From: an uncultured Rhodospirillales bacterium
Lineage (GTDB): Bacteria > Pseudomonadota > Alphaproteobacteria > Acetobacterales > Acetobacteraceae
NCBI GenBank assembly: GCA_903844785.1
Contig: CAIMVB010000096.1
Coordinates: 1 to 11,366, forward strand
Direction: 5' to 3'
DNA length: 11,366 bases
A program made the translations under genes and the position numbers. The notes beneath the pieces are model-generated. The model made no database searches, was not told where the DNA came from, and saw only the letters and a program-made list of their open reading frames with translations. Each line of letters opens with the position of its first letter. Within the stretch, counting starts at the first letter, position 1. Of the stretch, positions 1 through 7,043 are shown piece by piece.

Positions 1-2
1 GC

Positions 3-1100
3 TGCCTGTCGTGCCTTTCCTGCATGACGACCTGCCCTTCGGGCGTGCATTACATGCATCTGGTGGATCATGCGCGGGCCTATATTGAAAAGACCTATCA
101 GCGCCCGGCGGCGGAGCGTGTTCTGCGGCGCTTGCTTTCGGCGGTTTTGCCCTATCCCGGCCGGTTTAGGCTTGCCTTGATAGGGGCCAGCCTGGCGCGG
201 CCTTTTGCGCGGTTGGTGCCGGGTTCCTCCCCCATGGCGGAAAGGCTGCGCGCCATGCTGCGTCTGGCGCCCGCGCAGGTGCCATCGCCTTCGGCGATTG
301 AACGCCCTGGTGTGTTTCCCGCGCAGGGCGAAAGGCGCGGGCGCGTTGGCGTGTTGACGGGCTGCGCGCAGCAGGTGCTGGCCCCTTCGATTAATGAGGC
401 GACGATCCGGCTGCTCAACCGCATGGGGATTGAGGTGGTGGTGACGAAGGATCAGGGCTGCTGCGGTGCGCTTGATCATCACATGGGCCATCATGATCCC
501 GCCATGCGCCTGGCGCGCGCCAATATCGCTGCCTGGTCGGCGGAGATTGAGGCTGAGGGGCTGGATGCGATTGTGGTGAATGCGTCCGGCTGCGGCACCA
601 CGCTCAAGGATTACGGCTTCATGTTCCGGGAGGAGGGGGCACCCTGGCGGGAGAAGGCGGAGAAGGTCGCGGCTTTGGCTGCCGATATTTCGGAAGTTCT
701 GACACGCTTTGGCTATGCGCCAACCCGGAAGCCGCCGGGGCTTTCGGTGGCGTATCATTCGGCCTGTTCGCTTCAGCATGGGCAGAAGATTACGGCGGAA
801 CCCAAGGCCTTGTTGGTGAAGGCGGGTTTCACGGTAAAGGAACCGGCAGAGGGGCATATCTGCTGCGGTTCCGCGGGGACGTATAATCTGATGCAGCCGG
901 AAATCGCCGGCCAATTGAAGGCGCGCAAGCAGGGCAATCTGGAACGCACCGGCGCGGCGGTGATTGCGGCCGGGAATATTGGCTGCCTGACGCAGCTTGG
1001 TGATGGCGCCATGCCGGCCATTCATACGGTGGAATTGTTGGATTGGATGGCGGGCGGGCCGGAACCCGCAGGCATCGCGAAGGCGCGCGATTTGGCATGA
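3..1100 (+). CDS. glcF: Glycolate oxidase iron-sulfur subunit GlcF (5' partial)
   Basis: This is the Fe-S electron-transfer subunit of the GlcDEF glycolate oxidase, which oxidises glycolate to glyoxylate and passes electrons onward, probably at the cytoplasmic membrane. The frame is open to the window edge, so the start and first cluster region are missing; 365 residues are visible, against roughly 400-440 for the family. The visible protein begins inside a 4Fe-4S motif (Cys1, Cys4, Cys7, Cys11 followed by Pro). Two cysteine-rich CCG domains follow. The first has GCAQQ around residue 121, GCCGAL at 152-157 and SGCG near 196. The second has HSAC near 255, CCGSAG at 287-292 and GC at 327-328. 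This layout and the C-terminal HTVELLDW stretch are typical of GlcF rather than of LutA or GlpC. glcD and glcE would be expected just upstream. The stop overlaps the next start as ATGA, suggesting translational coupling. Confidence 0.93.
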   Translation, partial: CLSCLSCMTTCPSGVHYMHLVDHARAYIEKTYQRPAAERVLRRLLSAVLPYPGRFRLALIGASLARPFARLVPGSSPMAERLRAMLRLAPAQVPSPSAIERPGVFPAQGERRGRVGVLTGCAQQVLAPSINEATIRLLNRMGIEVVVTKDQGCCGALDHHMGHHDPAMRLARANIAAWSAEIEAEGLDAIVVNASGCGTTLKDYGFMFREEGAPWREKAEKVAALAADISEVLTRFGYAPTRKPPGLSVAYHSACSLQHGQKITAEPKALLVKAGFTVKEPAEGHICCGSAGTYNLMQPEIAGQLKARKQGNLERTGAAVIAAGNIGCLTQLGDGAMPAIHTVELLDWMAGGPEPAGIAKARDLA

Positions 1101-1648
1101 AGCGTCGCGCCGCCCTGTTGCTGGGCCTGGCCTTGCCAAGCGCGGCGCTGGCACAGGGTGCCTCACGCACCGCGGAAATGGATCAGCTTTTTTCCCTGCT
1201 GCGGGATGGCCAGGATGCGGCGCAAATCGCGCTGGCCGAGGCGCGCATCCGGCAATTATGGCTGGAAGCGGCATCGCCGGCGGCACGATTGCTGATGCAG
1301 CGCGGCACACGGAATTTGAATGCGCGCCTGCCGGAAGAAGCGATTGAAGATTTTGATGCGGCGCTGACGCTTGCCCCCAATGCTGCGAGTGTCTGGCATT
1401 TGCGCGCGGAAGCGCTGGGCGCCCTGGGTCAGACGCAGGAAGCCGCGCGGGATTTGGCGGAGGCTTTGCGGCTGGAACCGCGCCATTTCATTGCTTTGCA
1501 AAGTCTGTCACGCCTGCAAGCGGAAGCGGGCGATGCCGCCGGGGCGGTCCGCAGCCTGGAAGCCGCAATCGCGCTTTACCCTGCTCTGCCGGGCGGGGCG
1601 GAGGCGCTCAGGCGGCTCAAGACCGCTTCAGAAGGTCAGGCGCTTTAG
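1097..1648 (+). CDS. Exported tetratricopeptide-repeat protein
   Basis: A 183-residue protein of unknown specific role. The ATG at 1097 is chosen because it overlaps the glcF stop (ATGA) and begins a clear Sec signal peptide: MKRR, a Leu/Ala-rich core, then an ALA-Q cleavage site after residue 19. An in-frame upstream start at 1043 would bury this signal inside glcF. The mature protein is probably periplasmic. It carries about three TPR units at residues 61-94, 95-128 and 129-162, recognisable from the A..DF..AL.L.P and A..DL.EAL.L.P pattern. TPRs form helical protein-binding scaffolds; no catalytic motif is visible. Coupling to glcF suggests co-expression, perhaps assisting assembly or protein contacts of the oxidase, but that is inference. 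It could equally be an unrelated hitchhiker in the transcript. Confidence 0.8.
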   Translation: MKRRAALLLGLALPSAALAQGASRTAEMDQLFSLLRDGQDAAQIALAEARIRQLWLEAASPAARLLMQRGTRNLNARLPEEAIEDFDAALTLAPNAASVWHLRAEALGALGQTQEAARDLAEALRLEPRHFIALQSLSRLQAEAGDAAGAVRSLEAAIALYPALPGGAEALRRLKTASEGQAL

Positions 1649-1716
1649 CGCGCGGCCGGTTCACATTCGTTCACCTAACACACACTAAATATTGTTTGGT
1701 CGCAGTTTCCGAGTCA

Positions 1717-1734
1717 CCAAGTTATTCCACTTGG
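1717..1734. terminator. Possible terminator stem-loop between convergent genes
   Basis: CCAAGT (1717-1722) and ACTTGG (1729-1734) form a perfect 6-bp inverted repeat with a 6-nt TATTCC loop. It lies in the 105-bp gap between the converging TPR gene and the acyl-CoA synthetase. The symmetric position suits termination on either strand, but there is no T-tract and the stem is short, so the call is weak. The rest of the gap (1649-1753) is relatively AT-rich and contains nothing else I can name. Confidence 0.3.
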
Positions 1735-1753
1735 CTTGAAGATGCTCCGAGCC

Positions 1754-3382
1754 TCATCCCTTCGGGCGGTGATCCTTGAAGGTTTCGCGAAGCTTGGTCT
1801 TTAGAATTTTCCCAGTCGCTGTATGGGGAATTTCATCCACCACCACCAGATCATCGGGCAGCCACCATTTCGCGACCTTATCGGCCAGGAAGGCATTCAT
1901 GGCGGCCAGATCAGGGGCGGAAGCGCCCGGCTTCATCACCAGAATCATCAGCGGGCGTTCATCCCATTTCGGGTCATACATGGCGACAACGGCGGCTTCC
2001 GCGACACCGGGATAACCGACGGCGGCGTTTTCAAGCGCGATGGAGGAAATCCACTCGCCACCCGATTTGATCACATCCTTGGATCGGTCGGTCACTTCCA
2101 TGAAGCCATGGGTGTCAATGGTGGCGACATCGCCGGTATCGAAGAAGCCATCGGCATCCAAAACGGCCTCATCATCGCGCTTGAAGTAATTGCGCGTGAT
2201 AGAAGGGCCGCGGACTTTCAGGCGGCCGAAAACTTCGCCATTCCAGGGTAAATCGCGGCCTTCATCATCGGTGATTTTCATCTCCACCGTGAAGGGCGGG
2301 CAGCCCTGTTTGGCTTGCAACGCAAGTGCGGCGGCGGCATCCAGCCCGGCGATTTCCGGCTTGCGCTGATAGGTGGTGCCAACAGGCGACATTTCCGTCA
2401 TGCCCCAGGCATGGATCACACGCACGCCGTATTTTTCCTGATAGGTTTGCGTAATGGCGGCAGGGCAGGCGGAACCGCCAATGACCACGCGCTTCAGGCT
2501 ATCAATGCGCGTATGGGTCGCTTCCATATGCTGCAATAGCATCATCCACACCGTGGGCACGGCGGCAGAGAAATTCACCTGCGCTTCGGTGATGATTTCA
2601 TGCACTGAAGCACCATCCAGCTTGGCGCCAGGCAGCACCAAGGTGGCACCGGCCATGGGCGCTGAAATCGGCAAGGACCAGCCATTGGCATGGAACATCG
2701 GCACCACCGGCATCACGCGGTCCGCGACACCAAGCCCCAGGCAATCCACCTGATTGCACGCCAGCGCATGCAGAATATTGGACCGGTGCGAATACAATAC
2801 GCCCTTGGGATCGCCCGTGGTGCCGGATGTATAACAAAGCCCGGCAGCGGTTTTTTCATCAAAGCTCGCCCAGGCGAAATCGCCATCCGCTTCCGCCAGC
2901 CAATCCTCATAAGCCACCGCATTGCGGAGCCCGGTTTCGGGCAAATGCGCGCCATCGGTCAGGATGATGAAGCGTTCAATATGTTCAAGCTTCGGCGCCA
3001 ATTGCTGAATAAGCGGGATGAAAGTCAGGTCCAGCATCAGCACGCGCGATCCCGCATGGTTCAAAATCCAGGCGATCTGATCAGGAAAAAGCCGCGGATT
3101 GACGGTGTGATAGATGGCGCCAATGCCGGTGATGCCATACCAGGCTTCCACATGGCGCCAGGTATTCCAGGCAAGTGTGGCGACCCTATCCCCCAGCCTT
3201 ATGCCATCGCGTTCCAAGCGCTGCGCGAGCCGGAGCGCGCGCTGCCGAACCGCGCGGTAATCCGTGCGATGAAACGGGCCTTCAACGGAACGGCTGATGA
3301 TCTCCCGCCCCGGATGCTGGATGGCGGCGTGGTCCAGCACCTTATGCATCAGCAAGGGCCAATCCTGCATCAATCCGAACAT
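1754..3382 (-). CDS. Acyl-CoA synthetase (AMP-forming), AlkK/DmdB-like
   Basis: A 542-residue ANL-superfamily enzyme that activates a carboxylic acid to its acyl-CoA through an acyl-adenylate, using ATP and CoA. Motifs are in the expected order: P-loop [11 protein letters not shown] at 184-194, HAWGMTE at 324-330, DTGD at 415-418, the hinge [15 protein letters not shown] at 432-446, and [11 protein letters not shown] at 519-529, whose Lys525 is the likely adenylation lysine. Length and the N-terminus (MQDWPLL, then NPRLFP at 95-100) match the medium/long-chain fatty acid ligases of the AlkK type and the related 3-methylmercaptopropionate-CoA ligase DmdB. I cannot separate these substrates from sequence alone. 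The start at 3382 follows GGAGGGGGG at suitable spacing; the frame continues 25 codons further upstream but that part looks non-coding. There is no signal peptide, so it is cytoplasmic. It is transcribed divergently from the rhodanese gene and appears monocistronic. Confidence 0.9.
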   Translation of the reverse strand: MFGLMQDWPLLMHKVLDHAAIQHPGREIISRSVEGPFHRTDYRAVRQRALRLAQRLERDGIRLGDRVATLAWNTWRHVEAWYGITGIGAIYHTVNPRLFPDQIAWILNHAGSRVLMLDLTFIPLIQQLAPKLEHIERFIILTDGAHLPETGLRNAVAYEDWLAEADGDFAWASFDEKTAAGLCYTSGTTGDPKGVLYSHRSNILHALACNQVDCLGLGVADRVMPVVPMFHANGWSLPISAPMAGATLVLPGAKLDGASVHEIITEAQVNFSAAVPTVWMMLLQHMEATHTRIDSLKRVVIGGSACPAAITQTYQEKYGVRVIHAWGMTEMSPVGTTYQRKPEIAGLDAAAALALQAKQGCPPFTVEMKITDDEGRDLPWNGEVFGRLKVRGPSITRNYFKRDDEAVLDADGFFDTGDVATIDTHGFMEVTDRSKDVIKSGGEWISSIALENAAVGYPGVAEAAVVAMYDPKWDERPLMILVMKPGASAPDLAAMNAFLADKVAKWWLPDDLVVVDEIPHTATGKILKTKLRETFKDHRPKG

Positions 3383-3410
3383 GGCATCCCCCCTCCGGCG
3401 AGGTCTTCGC

Positions 3411-3439
3411 CGTATCTTTGCAGGAAACCCTACACGCAA
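3411..3439 (-). promoter_or_regulatory. Tentative promoter for the acyl-CoA synthetase
   Basis: Read on the minus strand, TTGCGT (complement of 3434-3439) and GATACG (complement of 3411-3416) are separated by 17 nt. This would place a transcription start about 20 nt before the start codon at 3382. Each hexamer matches the sigma-70 consensus at only about half its positions, so this is only the best candidate in the short divergent region. Confidence 0.2.
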
Positions 3440-3470
3440 AGCCCCAGGCTGTGGCAAGATGGTTCGCGAA
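3416..3470. promoter_or_regulatory. Dyad elements in the divergent intergenic region
   Basis: The 110-bp region between the divergent starts (3383-3492) contains CTTTGC (3416-3421) and its inverse GCAAAG (3436-3441) with a 14-nt spacer. It also contains the perfect 8-bp palindrome TTCGCGAA at 3463-3470. Either could be an operator acting on one or both genes. Both are short enough to occur by chance, and no regulator gene is adjacent. Confidence 0.2.
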
Positions 3471-3492
3471 ACACAAACCAGGAGAATGCGCC

Positions 3493-3909
3493 ATGCCCGG
3501 AGTGCCCGATATCAGCCCAAAGGATACCTGGGCGGCATTGGCCGCCGATAAGGATGCCGTGCTGATCGATGTGCGGACGGATGCGGAATGGAATTTTGTT
3601 GGTCTGCCGGATCTGATGGCGCTTGGTAAGCAGGTGGTACTGATCCCCTGGCAAATGTACCCTTCCATGCAGGTCAATGGGGGCTTTGCTGAGGATTTGC
3701 AGGCGGCGGGGCTGACGCCAGGGCATAAGTTGTACTTCATCTGCCGTTCCGGCGCGCGGTCCCAATCCGCGGGGCAGGCGGCGCAGGCGGCCGGCTTTCC
3801 CCACGCCTTCAATGTGGCCGATGGGTTTGAAGGCCCGGTGGATGGTGCGGGGCATCGCGGCAGCGCTGCCGGGTGGAAGGCCTCTGACCTGCCTTGGCGG
3901 CAGCGCTGA
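3493..3909 (+). CDS. Single-domain rhodanese-like sulfurtransferase
   Basis: A 138-residue cytoplasmic protein with one rhodanese domain covering nearly the whole chain. Residues 24-33 (LIDVRTDAEW) are the conserved CH2A-type segment. CRSGARS at 84-90 is the active-site loop, with Cys84 as the predicted persulfide-carrying cysteine; the six-residue loop fits sulfur transfer rather than a Cdc25-type phosphatase. NVADGFEG at 107-114 is the usual post-loop glycine-rich segment. The ATG at 3493 is preceded by AGGAG at 3479-3483. The same frame is open for 25 codons further upstream, but that part lies in the divergent promoter region and is not used. The sulfur donor and acceptor are unknown. DUF3237 follows 35 bp downstream on the same strand, suggesting a two-gene operon. 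Confidence 0.9.
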   Translation: MPGVPDISPKDTWAALAADKDAVLIDVRTDAEWNFVGLPDLMALGKQVVLIPWQMYPSMQVNGGFAEDLQAAGLTPGHKLYFICRSGARSQSAGQAAQAAGFPHAFNVADGFEGPVDGAGHRGSAAGWKASDLPWRQR

Positions 3910-3944
3910 GGCAGGCCATTGTGACCATCTAAGGAGAAACACCC

Positions 3945-4412
3945 ATGACCACTCTGCCCCTGCAATCCGAATATCTGTTCCGCATGACCCTTGGCGTCGG
4001 CACGCCGCAAATGATCGGCAATACGCGCAATGGGGAACTCCGCATCGTCCCCGTCACGGGTGGCACGGTGGTGGGCCCGAAGTTGAATGGCGAAATCATG
4101 CCCGGATCGGCGGCGGATTGGCTGAGGGTGGACCCGGATGGTTCAGCGCAGATTGATGTGCGCCTGACGATCCGCGCCGCATCCGGCAGCATGGTATTTC
4201 TGGCCTATAACGGCATCAGGCATGGATCACCGGCGGCGCTGGCCAAGCTTGCCGCCGGTGAGGCCGTGGACCCTTCGGAAATCTATTTCCGCACCCTGAT
4301 CCGGTTTGAAACCGGAGCTTCCGATTTGGCGTGGATGAATAAGATTATTGCGGTTGGCGTTGGCCAGCGGCCCCCAAGCGGGCCTTGTTATGATGTCTAT
4401 GCGGTGAAGTAG
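3945..4412 (+). CDS. DUF3237 (UPF0311) family protein
   Basis: A 155-residue protein matching the DUF3237 family, whose biochemical role I do not know to be settled. Recognisable family features are TGGTVVGPKLNGEIMPG at 38-54, DW at 58-59, YFRT at 114-117 and WMNKIIAVGVGQR at 130-142. The last is the characteristic C-terminal strand of the small beta-barrel expected for these proteins. There is no signal peptide or membrane segment, so it is probably cytoplasmic. The start is supported by AAGGAG at 3931-3936, a strong ribosome-binding site 8 nt before ATG. It lies 35 bp after the rhodanese stop and is probably co-transcribed with it. Related proteins often neighbour genes for aromatic or acyl-CoA catabolism, in keeping with the acyl-CoA synthetase divergent from this pair, but that link is inference. 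Confidence 0.85.
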   Translation: MTTLPLQSEYLFRMTLGVGTPQMIGNTRNGELRIVPVTGGTVVGPKLNGEIMPGSAADWLRVDPDGSAQIDVRLTIRAASGSMVFLAYNGIRHGSPAALAKLAAGEAVDPSEIYFRTLIRFETGASDLAWMNKIIAVGVGQRPPSGPCYDVYAVK

Positions 4413-4425
4413 CCGCCACAAGGCA

Positions 4426-4439
4426 TCACACCCGTGTGA
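4426..4439. promoter_or_regulatory. Perfect dyad TCACAC-CC-GTGTGA, possible operator
   Basis: Six-base arms (4426-4431 and 4434-4439) flank a 2-nt centre, 14 nt after the DUF3237 stop and about 80 nt before the response-regulator start. The tight centre suits a dimeric DNA-binding protein better than an RNA hairpin. The GTG/CAC core superficially resembles CRP/FNR-like half sites, but the spacing does not match the classic CRP site. Confidence 0.25.
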
Positions 4440-4447
4440 ACAAAGGC

Positions 4448-4518
4448 CCAAAGCCCTTTTCAAGACCCGGCAATATGTTACGCATTGCAAAGGCGGGCGC
4501 AGTAAAAAAGGGCTTTGG
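4448..4518 (+). repeat. 13-bp inverted repeat spanning the response-regulator leader
   Basis: CCAAAGCCCTTTT (4448-4460) is exactly complementary to AAAAGGGCTTTGG (4506-4518), with a 45-nt spacer. Inside the spacer a second pair, GCAAT (4470-4474) and ATTGC (4484-4488), can form a nested stem. The right arm ends 3 nt before the GTG start at 4522 and contains the only plausible Shine-Dalgarno bases (AAGGG, 4508-4512). If transcription begins upstream of 4448, the folded leader would hide the ribosome-binding site. The complementarity is seen directly; the translational role is inferred. Confidence 0.5.
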
Positions 4519-4521
4519 AAA

Positions 4522-4905
4522 GTGACGACGGAACCTCTTTTAGGTCGGCGCGTCCTGCTGGTTGAGGATGAAGCGCTGGTCGCGATGCTGATCGGAGACG
4601 CGCTATCCGATGCCGGCGCGGTCGTGATCGGGCCCTTTGCTGCAGTGGCACCCGCCCTTGCTGCCATTGCAGATATGCCGCCAGAACTCGCGATACTCGA
4701 TCTCAATTTAGGTGGGGAATCATCCCTGCCAATTGCGGATGATTTGGTGGCGCGCGGTGTGCCCATCATTTTCGCGTCTGGCTATGGCAATGCTGGCCTG
4801 CCGCCGCGTTATCGGGCAAGCCCCATGCTGGCAAAACCTTTTGACCCGGCGGATTTGATCGTCAAACTGGCGGCGCTTTTGGATGCCGTTCAGCAGCATA
4901 GCTGA
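4522..4905 (+). CDS. Stand-alone response-regulator receiver protein
   Basis: A 127-residue receiver (REC) domain with no output domain. Expected phosphorylation residues are present: acidic Glu15/Asp16 in VLLVEDE, phospho-acceptor Asp60 in LAILDLNLGG, Ser86 in FASGYG (the conserved Thr/Ser position) and Lys105 in AKPF. The FASGYG and RYRASPMLAKPF style resembles single-domain receivers that work with HWE/HisKA_2 family sensor kinases in alphaproteobacteria. No kinase gene is in the window, so it is an orphan here. The start is GTG at 4522; no in-frame ATG precedes it, and the next Met (residue 25) would remove the acidic pocket. It probably acts by protein-protein contact or as a phosphate sink. 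Its stop codon forms part of an inverted repeat shared with the converging permease gene. Confidence 0.88.
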   Translation: MTTEPLLGRRVLLVEDEALVAMLIGDALSDAGAVVIGPFAAVAPALAAIADMPPELAILDLNLGGESSLPIADDLVARGVPIIFASGYGNAGLPPRYRASPMLAKPFDPADLIVKLAALLDAVQQHS

Positions 4906-4937
4906 AGCCTGAAGGAGGATGGCGCGCGCGCTTCAGC
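4901..4937. terminator. Inverted repeat over two convergent stop codons, possible bidirectional terminator
   Basis: GCTGAAGC (4901-4908) and GCTTCAGC (4930-4937) are exact 8-bp complements separated by 21 nt. Each arm contains one stop codon: that of the receiver gene (4903-4905) and, on the other strand, that of the ABC permease (4933-4935). The position suits a shared bidirectional terminator. There is no T-tract on either side and the loop is long, so efficiency is uncertain. Confidence 0.35.
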
Positions 4938-5607
4938 GCCGCGCTGCCAATTGCTTATTCTCAAGCCGGCTTAATAAGCGCACCACGGGCCAGAGCAGAA
5001 TGAAATAAATGATCGCCGCCGCCACGATGGGCGATGCGTTGTAGGTGACGCTTTGCGCCTGCCGTGCCTGGAACAGCAATTCCGGCAACGCGACCACTGA
5101 TGCGATGGAGGTGAGTTTCACTACCTCTAGCGTATTGGAAATAAGGTCAGGCAATACGTTCCGCACTGCTTGCGGCAGCACGATGAAGCGCATGGTCTGC
5201 GCGGCTGTCAGCCCCGTGCTGCGCGCGGCTTCCACCTGGCCGCGGGGGACGCTTTCAATGCCGGCGCGCAGAATCTCGCCATAATAAGCGCCGGTATTGA
5301 GGAAAAAGCCGATGGCCACCGCGCTCCAGGCGCTGATTTCAAGCCCAAGAAACGGCAGGCCGGCGAAGATGAAAATCAGCAGCACCAAAGGCGGCAGGGC
5401 GCGGAAAGTATCCACCCAAATGCGCAGCGGCCATTTGATAAAGGGTGAGGGCAGGGTGGAGAGCACCGCAAGGGTAATGCCACCCAAAAGCCCAAGCGGC
5501 ACAACCAGCAGCGAAAGTAGTAGCGTCGCGCGCAGCCCGGCCCAGAGGATGGGGGAGGCTTCGCGCATGATCTCCCAATTCAGGAAGGCTTCGAGAAAAT
5601 CCTGCAT
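4933..5607 (-). CDS. Amino-acid ABC transporter permease (HisM/GlnP type), second permease
   Basis: A 224-residue inner-membrane permease of a polar amino-acid ABC importer. Hydrophobic segments lie at about 22-50, 62-86, 92-108, 160-178 and 193-212, giving about five transmembrane helices. FRALPPLV at 68-75 corresponds to the FRGTPPL segment of the family. The EAA loop (EAARSTG at 126-132, then FIVLPQAVRN) is the cytoplasmic helix that contacts the ATPase. It is the last gene of the four-gene operon; its ATG lies just 2 nt after the stop of the preceding permease (TGAGGATG), so translation is probably coupled. Two non-identical permeases suggest a heterodimeric channel of the HisQ/HisM sort. 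The substrate cannot be deduced from the permease. Confidence 0.92.
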   Translation of the reverse strand: MQDFLEAFLNWEIMREASPILWAGLRATLLLSLLVVPLGLLGGITLAVLSTLPSPFIKWPLRIWVDTFRALPPLVLLIFIFAGLPFLGLEISAWSAVAIGFFLNTGAYYGEILRAGIESVPRGQVEAARSTGLTAAQTMRFIVLPQAVRNVLPDLISNTLEVVKLTSIASVVALPELLFQARQAQSVTYNASPIVAAAIIYFILLWPVVRLLSRLENKQLAARR

Positions 5608-5609
5608 CC

Positions 5610-6290
5610 TCAGCGCTTCCAGGCAAAGCGTGTTTCAATCCAGCGGCCCAGCAGAACCACGGGAAAGAACAGCACTAGATAGGCCAGCGCACCGAGGGTG
5701 AGCGGCGAAGGATTGAAAGAATGGGAAAGGCCGGAACTCGCCGCACCCAGAATATCCGGCACCGCCACCACGGAAGCGAGCGCGGTGCCCTTGGTGATGG
5801 CGATGGTCCGGTTGGTCAGCGGCGGGATAGTGAGCCGCAGCGCCTGCGGCAGCACCACAAACCCGAGCGCTTGCAGGAAGCCAAGGCCGGTGGAGCGCGC
5901 CGCTTCCCATTGTCCCTTGGGCACGCTGGTAATGCCGGCCCAGAAGATTTCCTCGGAAAATGCCATCAGCACGAGCGTCAGCGCCAACCAGGCGGAGGCA
6001 AAGCCGGAAAGTTCCATCCCCATGCTGGGTAGGCCGAAAAACAGCAGCACGATAATCACAAGCGGCGGCAGGGCGCGGAACAAATCCACCACGAAAATAA
6101 TCAGCCAATTGAGCGGCCGCAGCGCGAAGGAACGCAATACCGCCAGCGACAATCCAGCGAGTAGCCCGGCCGCGATAATGCAAAGCGCCAGCACAACCGT
6201 CAGGCCAAAGCCTTCAATGATCTTTGGCAGGTATTGCGCCATGACGCGCGCATTGAAGAAACTATCGGTAAAGCGTTCCCAGCCTGTCAT
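5610..6290 (-). CDS. Amino-acid ABC transporter permease (HisQ/GltK type), first permease
   Basis: A 226-residue inner-membrane permease, paralogous to the one downstream. Predicted membrane segments lie near residues 24-52, 60-86, 95-112, 165-182 and 197-215. FRALPPLV at 71-78 and the EAA loop EAARSTG at 129-135 followed by FVVLPQALR occupy the same relative positions as in its partner. The two sequences differ enough elsewhere to be distinct subunits rather than a recent duplication. The ATG at 6290 comes 6 nt after the ATPase stop. The preceding bases show no strong Shine-Dalgarno, so initiation may rely on ribosomes terminating on the ATPase gene. It probably pairs with the second permease to form the translocation pore. 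Confidence 0.92.
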   Translation of the reverse strand: MTGWERFTDSFFNARVMAQYLPKIIEGFGLTVVLALCIIAAGLLAGLSLAVLRSFALRPLNWLIIFVVDLFRALPPLVIIVLLFFGLPSMGMELSGFASAWLALTLVLMAFSEEIFWAGITSVPKGQWEAARSTGLGFLQALGFVVLPQALRLTIPPLTNRTIAITKGTALASVVAVPDILGAASSGLSHSFNPSPLTLGALAYLVLFFPVVLLGRWIETRFAWKR

Positions 6291-6296
6291 GGCCGA

Positions 6297-7043
6297 TTAG
6301 TGCCGTTCGATCTGGCTGATGAAGGCGCGCAGCCTCTCATGGCGCGGAGCGCTGAACAGTTCAGACGGCGGGCCTTGTTCCAGAATTTCGCCATCCGCCA
6401 TGAATACCACGCGATCCGCAGCGGCGCGGGCGAAGCTCATTTCATGGCTGACCACCACCATGGTCATGCCGTCTTCGCGCAATTCGCGCATCACGGCCAG
6501 AACACCGCCGACCAATTCCGGGTCCAGCGCGCTGGTTGGTTCATCAAACAGCATGACGCGCGGTTCAAGCGCGATGGAACGCGCAATCGCGACCCGTTGC
6601 TGCTGGCCGCCGGAAAGCTGGCTTGGATAATGATCCGCGCGATCGGCCAGATGCACACGTTCCAAAGCGCGTTGGGCACGGGCTTCGGCCTCCGCCTTGT
6701 CCAGCCCTTGCACCTTGCGGAGTGCGAGCATGACATTCCCGAGCGCGGTCATATGCGGGTAGAGATTGAAGGATTGGAAAACCATGCCAATCTTCTGCCG
6801 CGCCTTATTGATATCGGTGCGCGCATCAAGCATGTCGATGCCGTCCACGATGATCGATCCGCTGGATGGTTCTTCCAGCCGATTCAGGCAGCGCAGCAGA
6901 GTGGATTTGCCGGAACCTGAAGGCCCGATCACGAAAACAAGCTGGCGTTCTTCCACGGAGAAATCGACGCCCCGCAATACATGCAGGGCGCCGAAATGCT
7001 TGTGGATGGCGCGCGCTTCAACAATGGGGCGGGCGGGGGTCAT
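6297..7043 (-). CDS. Amino-acid ABC transporter ATP-binding protein (GlnQ/HisP type)
   Basis: A 248-residue cytoplasmic ATPase that powers import. All ABC motifs are present: Walker A GPSGSGKST at 40-48, Q-loop Gln90 in MVFQSFNLYPH, signature LSGGQ at 143-147, Walker B VMLFDE at 163-168 with catalytic Glu168, D-loop SALD at 171-174 and switch His200 in VVSHEM. The FNLYPH, TSALDPELVG and SHEMSFAR segments are characteristic of the polar amino-acid uptake (PAAT) subfamily. The ATG at 7043 lies 28 nt after the binding-protein stop. There is no canonical Shine-Dalgarno, only a G/C run, and the start codon lies in the loop of an all-GC hairpin described separately. This could keep ATPase output below that of the binding protein. 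Confidence 0.95.
   Translation of the reverse strand: MTPARPIVEARAIHKHFGALHVLRGVDFSVEERQLVFVIGPSGSGKSTLLRCLNRLEEPSSGSIIVDGIDMLDARTDINKARQKIGMVFQSFNLYPHMTALGNVMLALRKVQGLDKAEAEARAQRALERVHLADRADHYPSQLSGGQQQRVAIARSIALEPRVMLFDEPTSALDPELVGGVLAVMRELREDGMTMVVVSHEMSFARAAADRVVFMADGEILEQGPPSELFSAPRHERLRAFISQIERH

Noticed and set aside
2690..3565. Long open frame on the plus strand, 291 codons, antisense to the acyl-CoA synthetase
   Set aside because: Its translation has no recognisable domain and mirrors the codon structure of the well-supported synthetase on the opposite strand; long antisense frames are expected at this GC content.
5698..6300. 200-codon plus-strand frame opposite the first permease
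   Set aside because: Low-complexity translation with no hydrophobic or catalytic pattern, fully inside a clear ABC permease gene.
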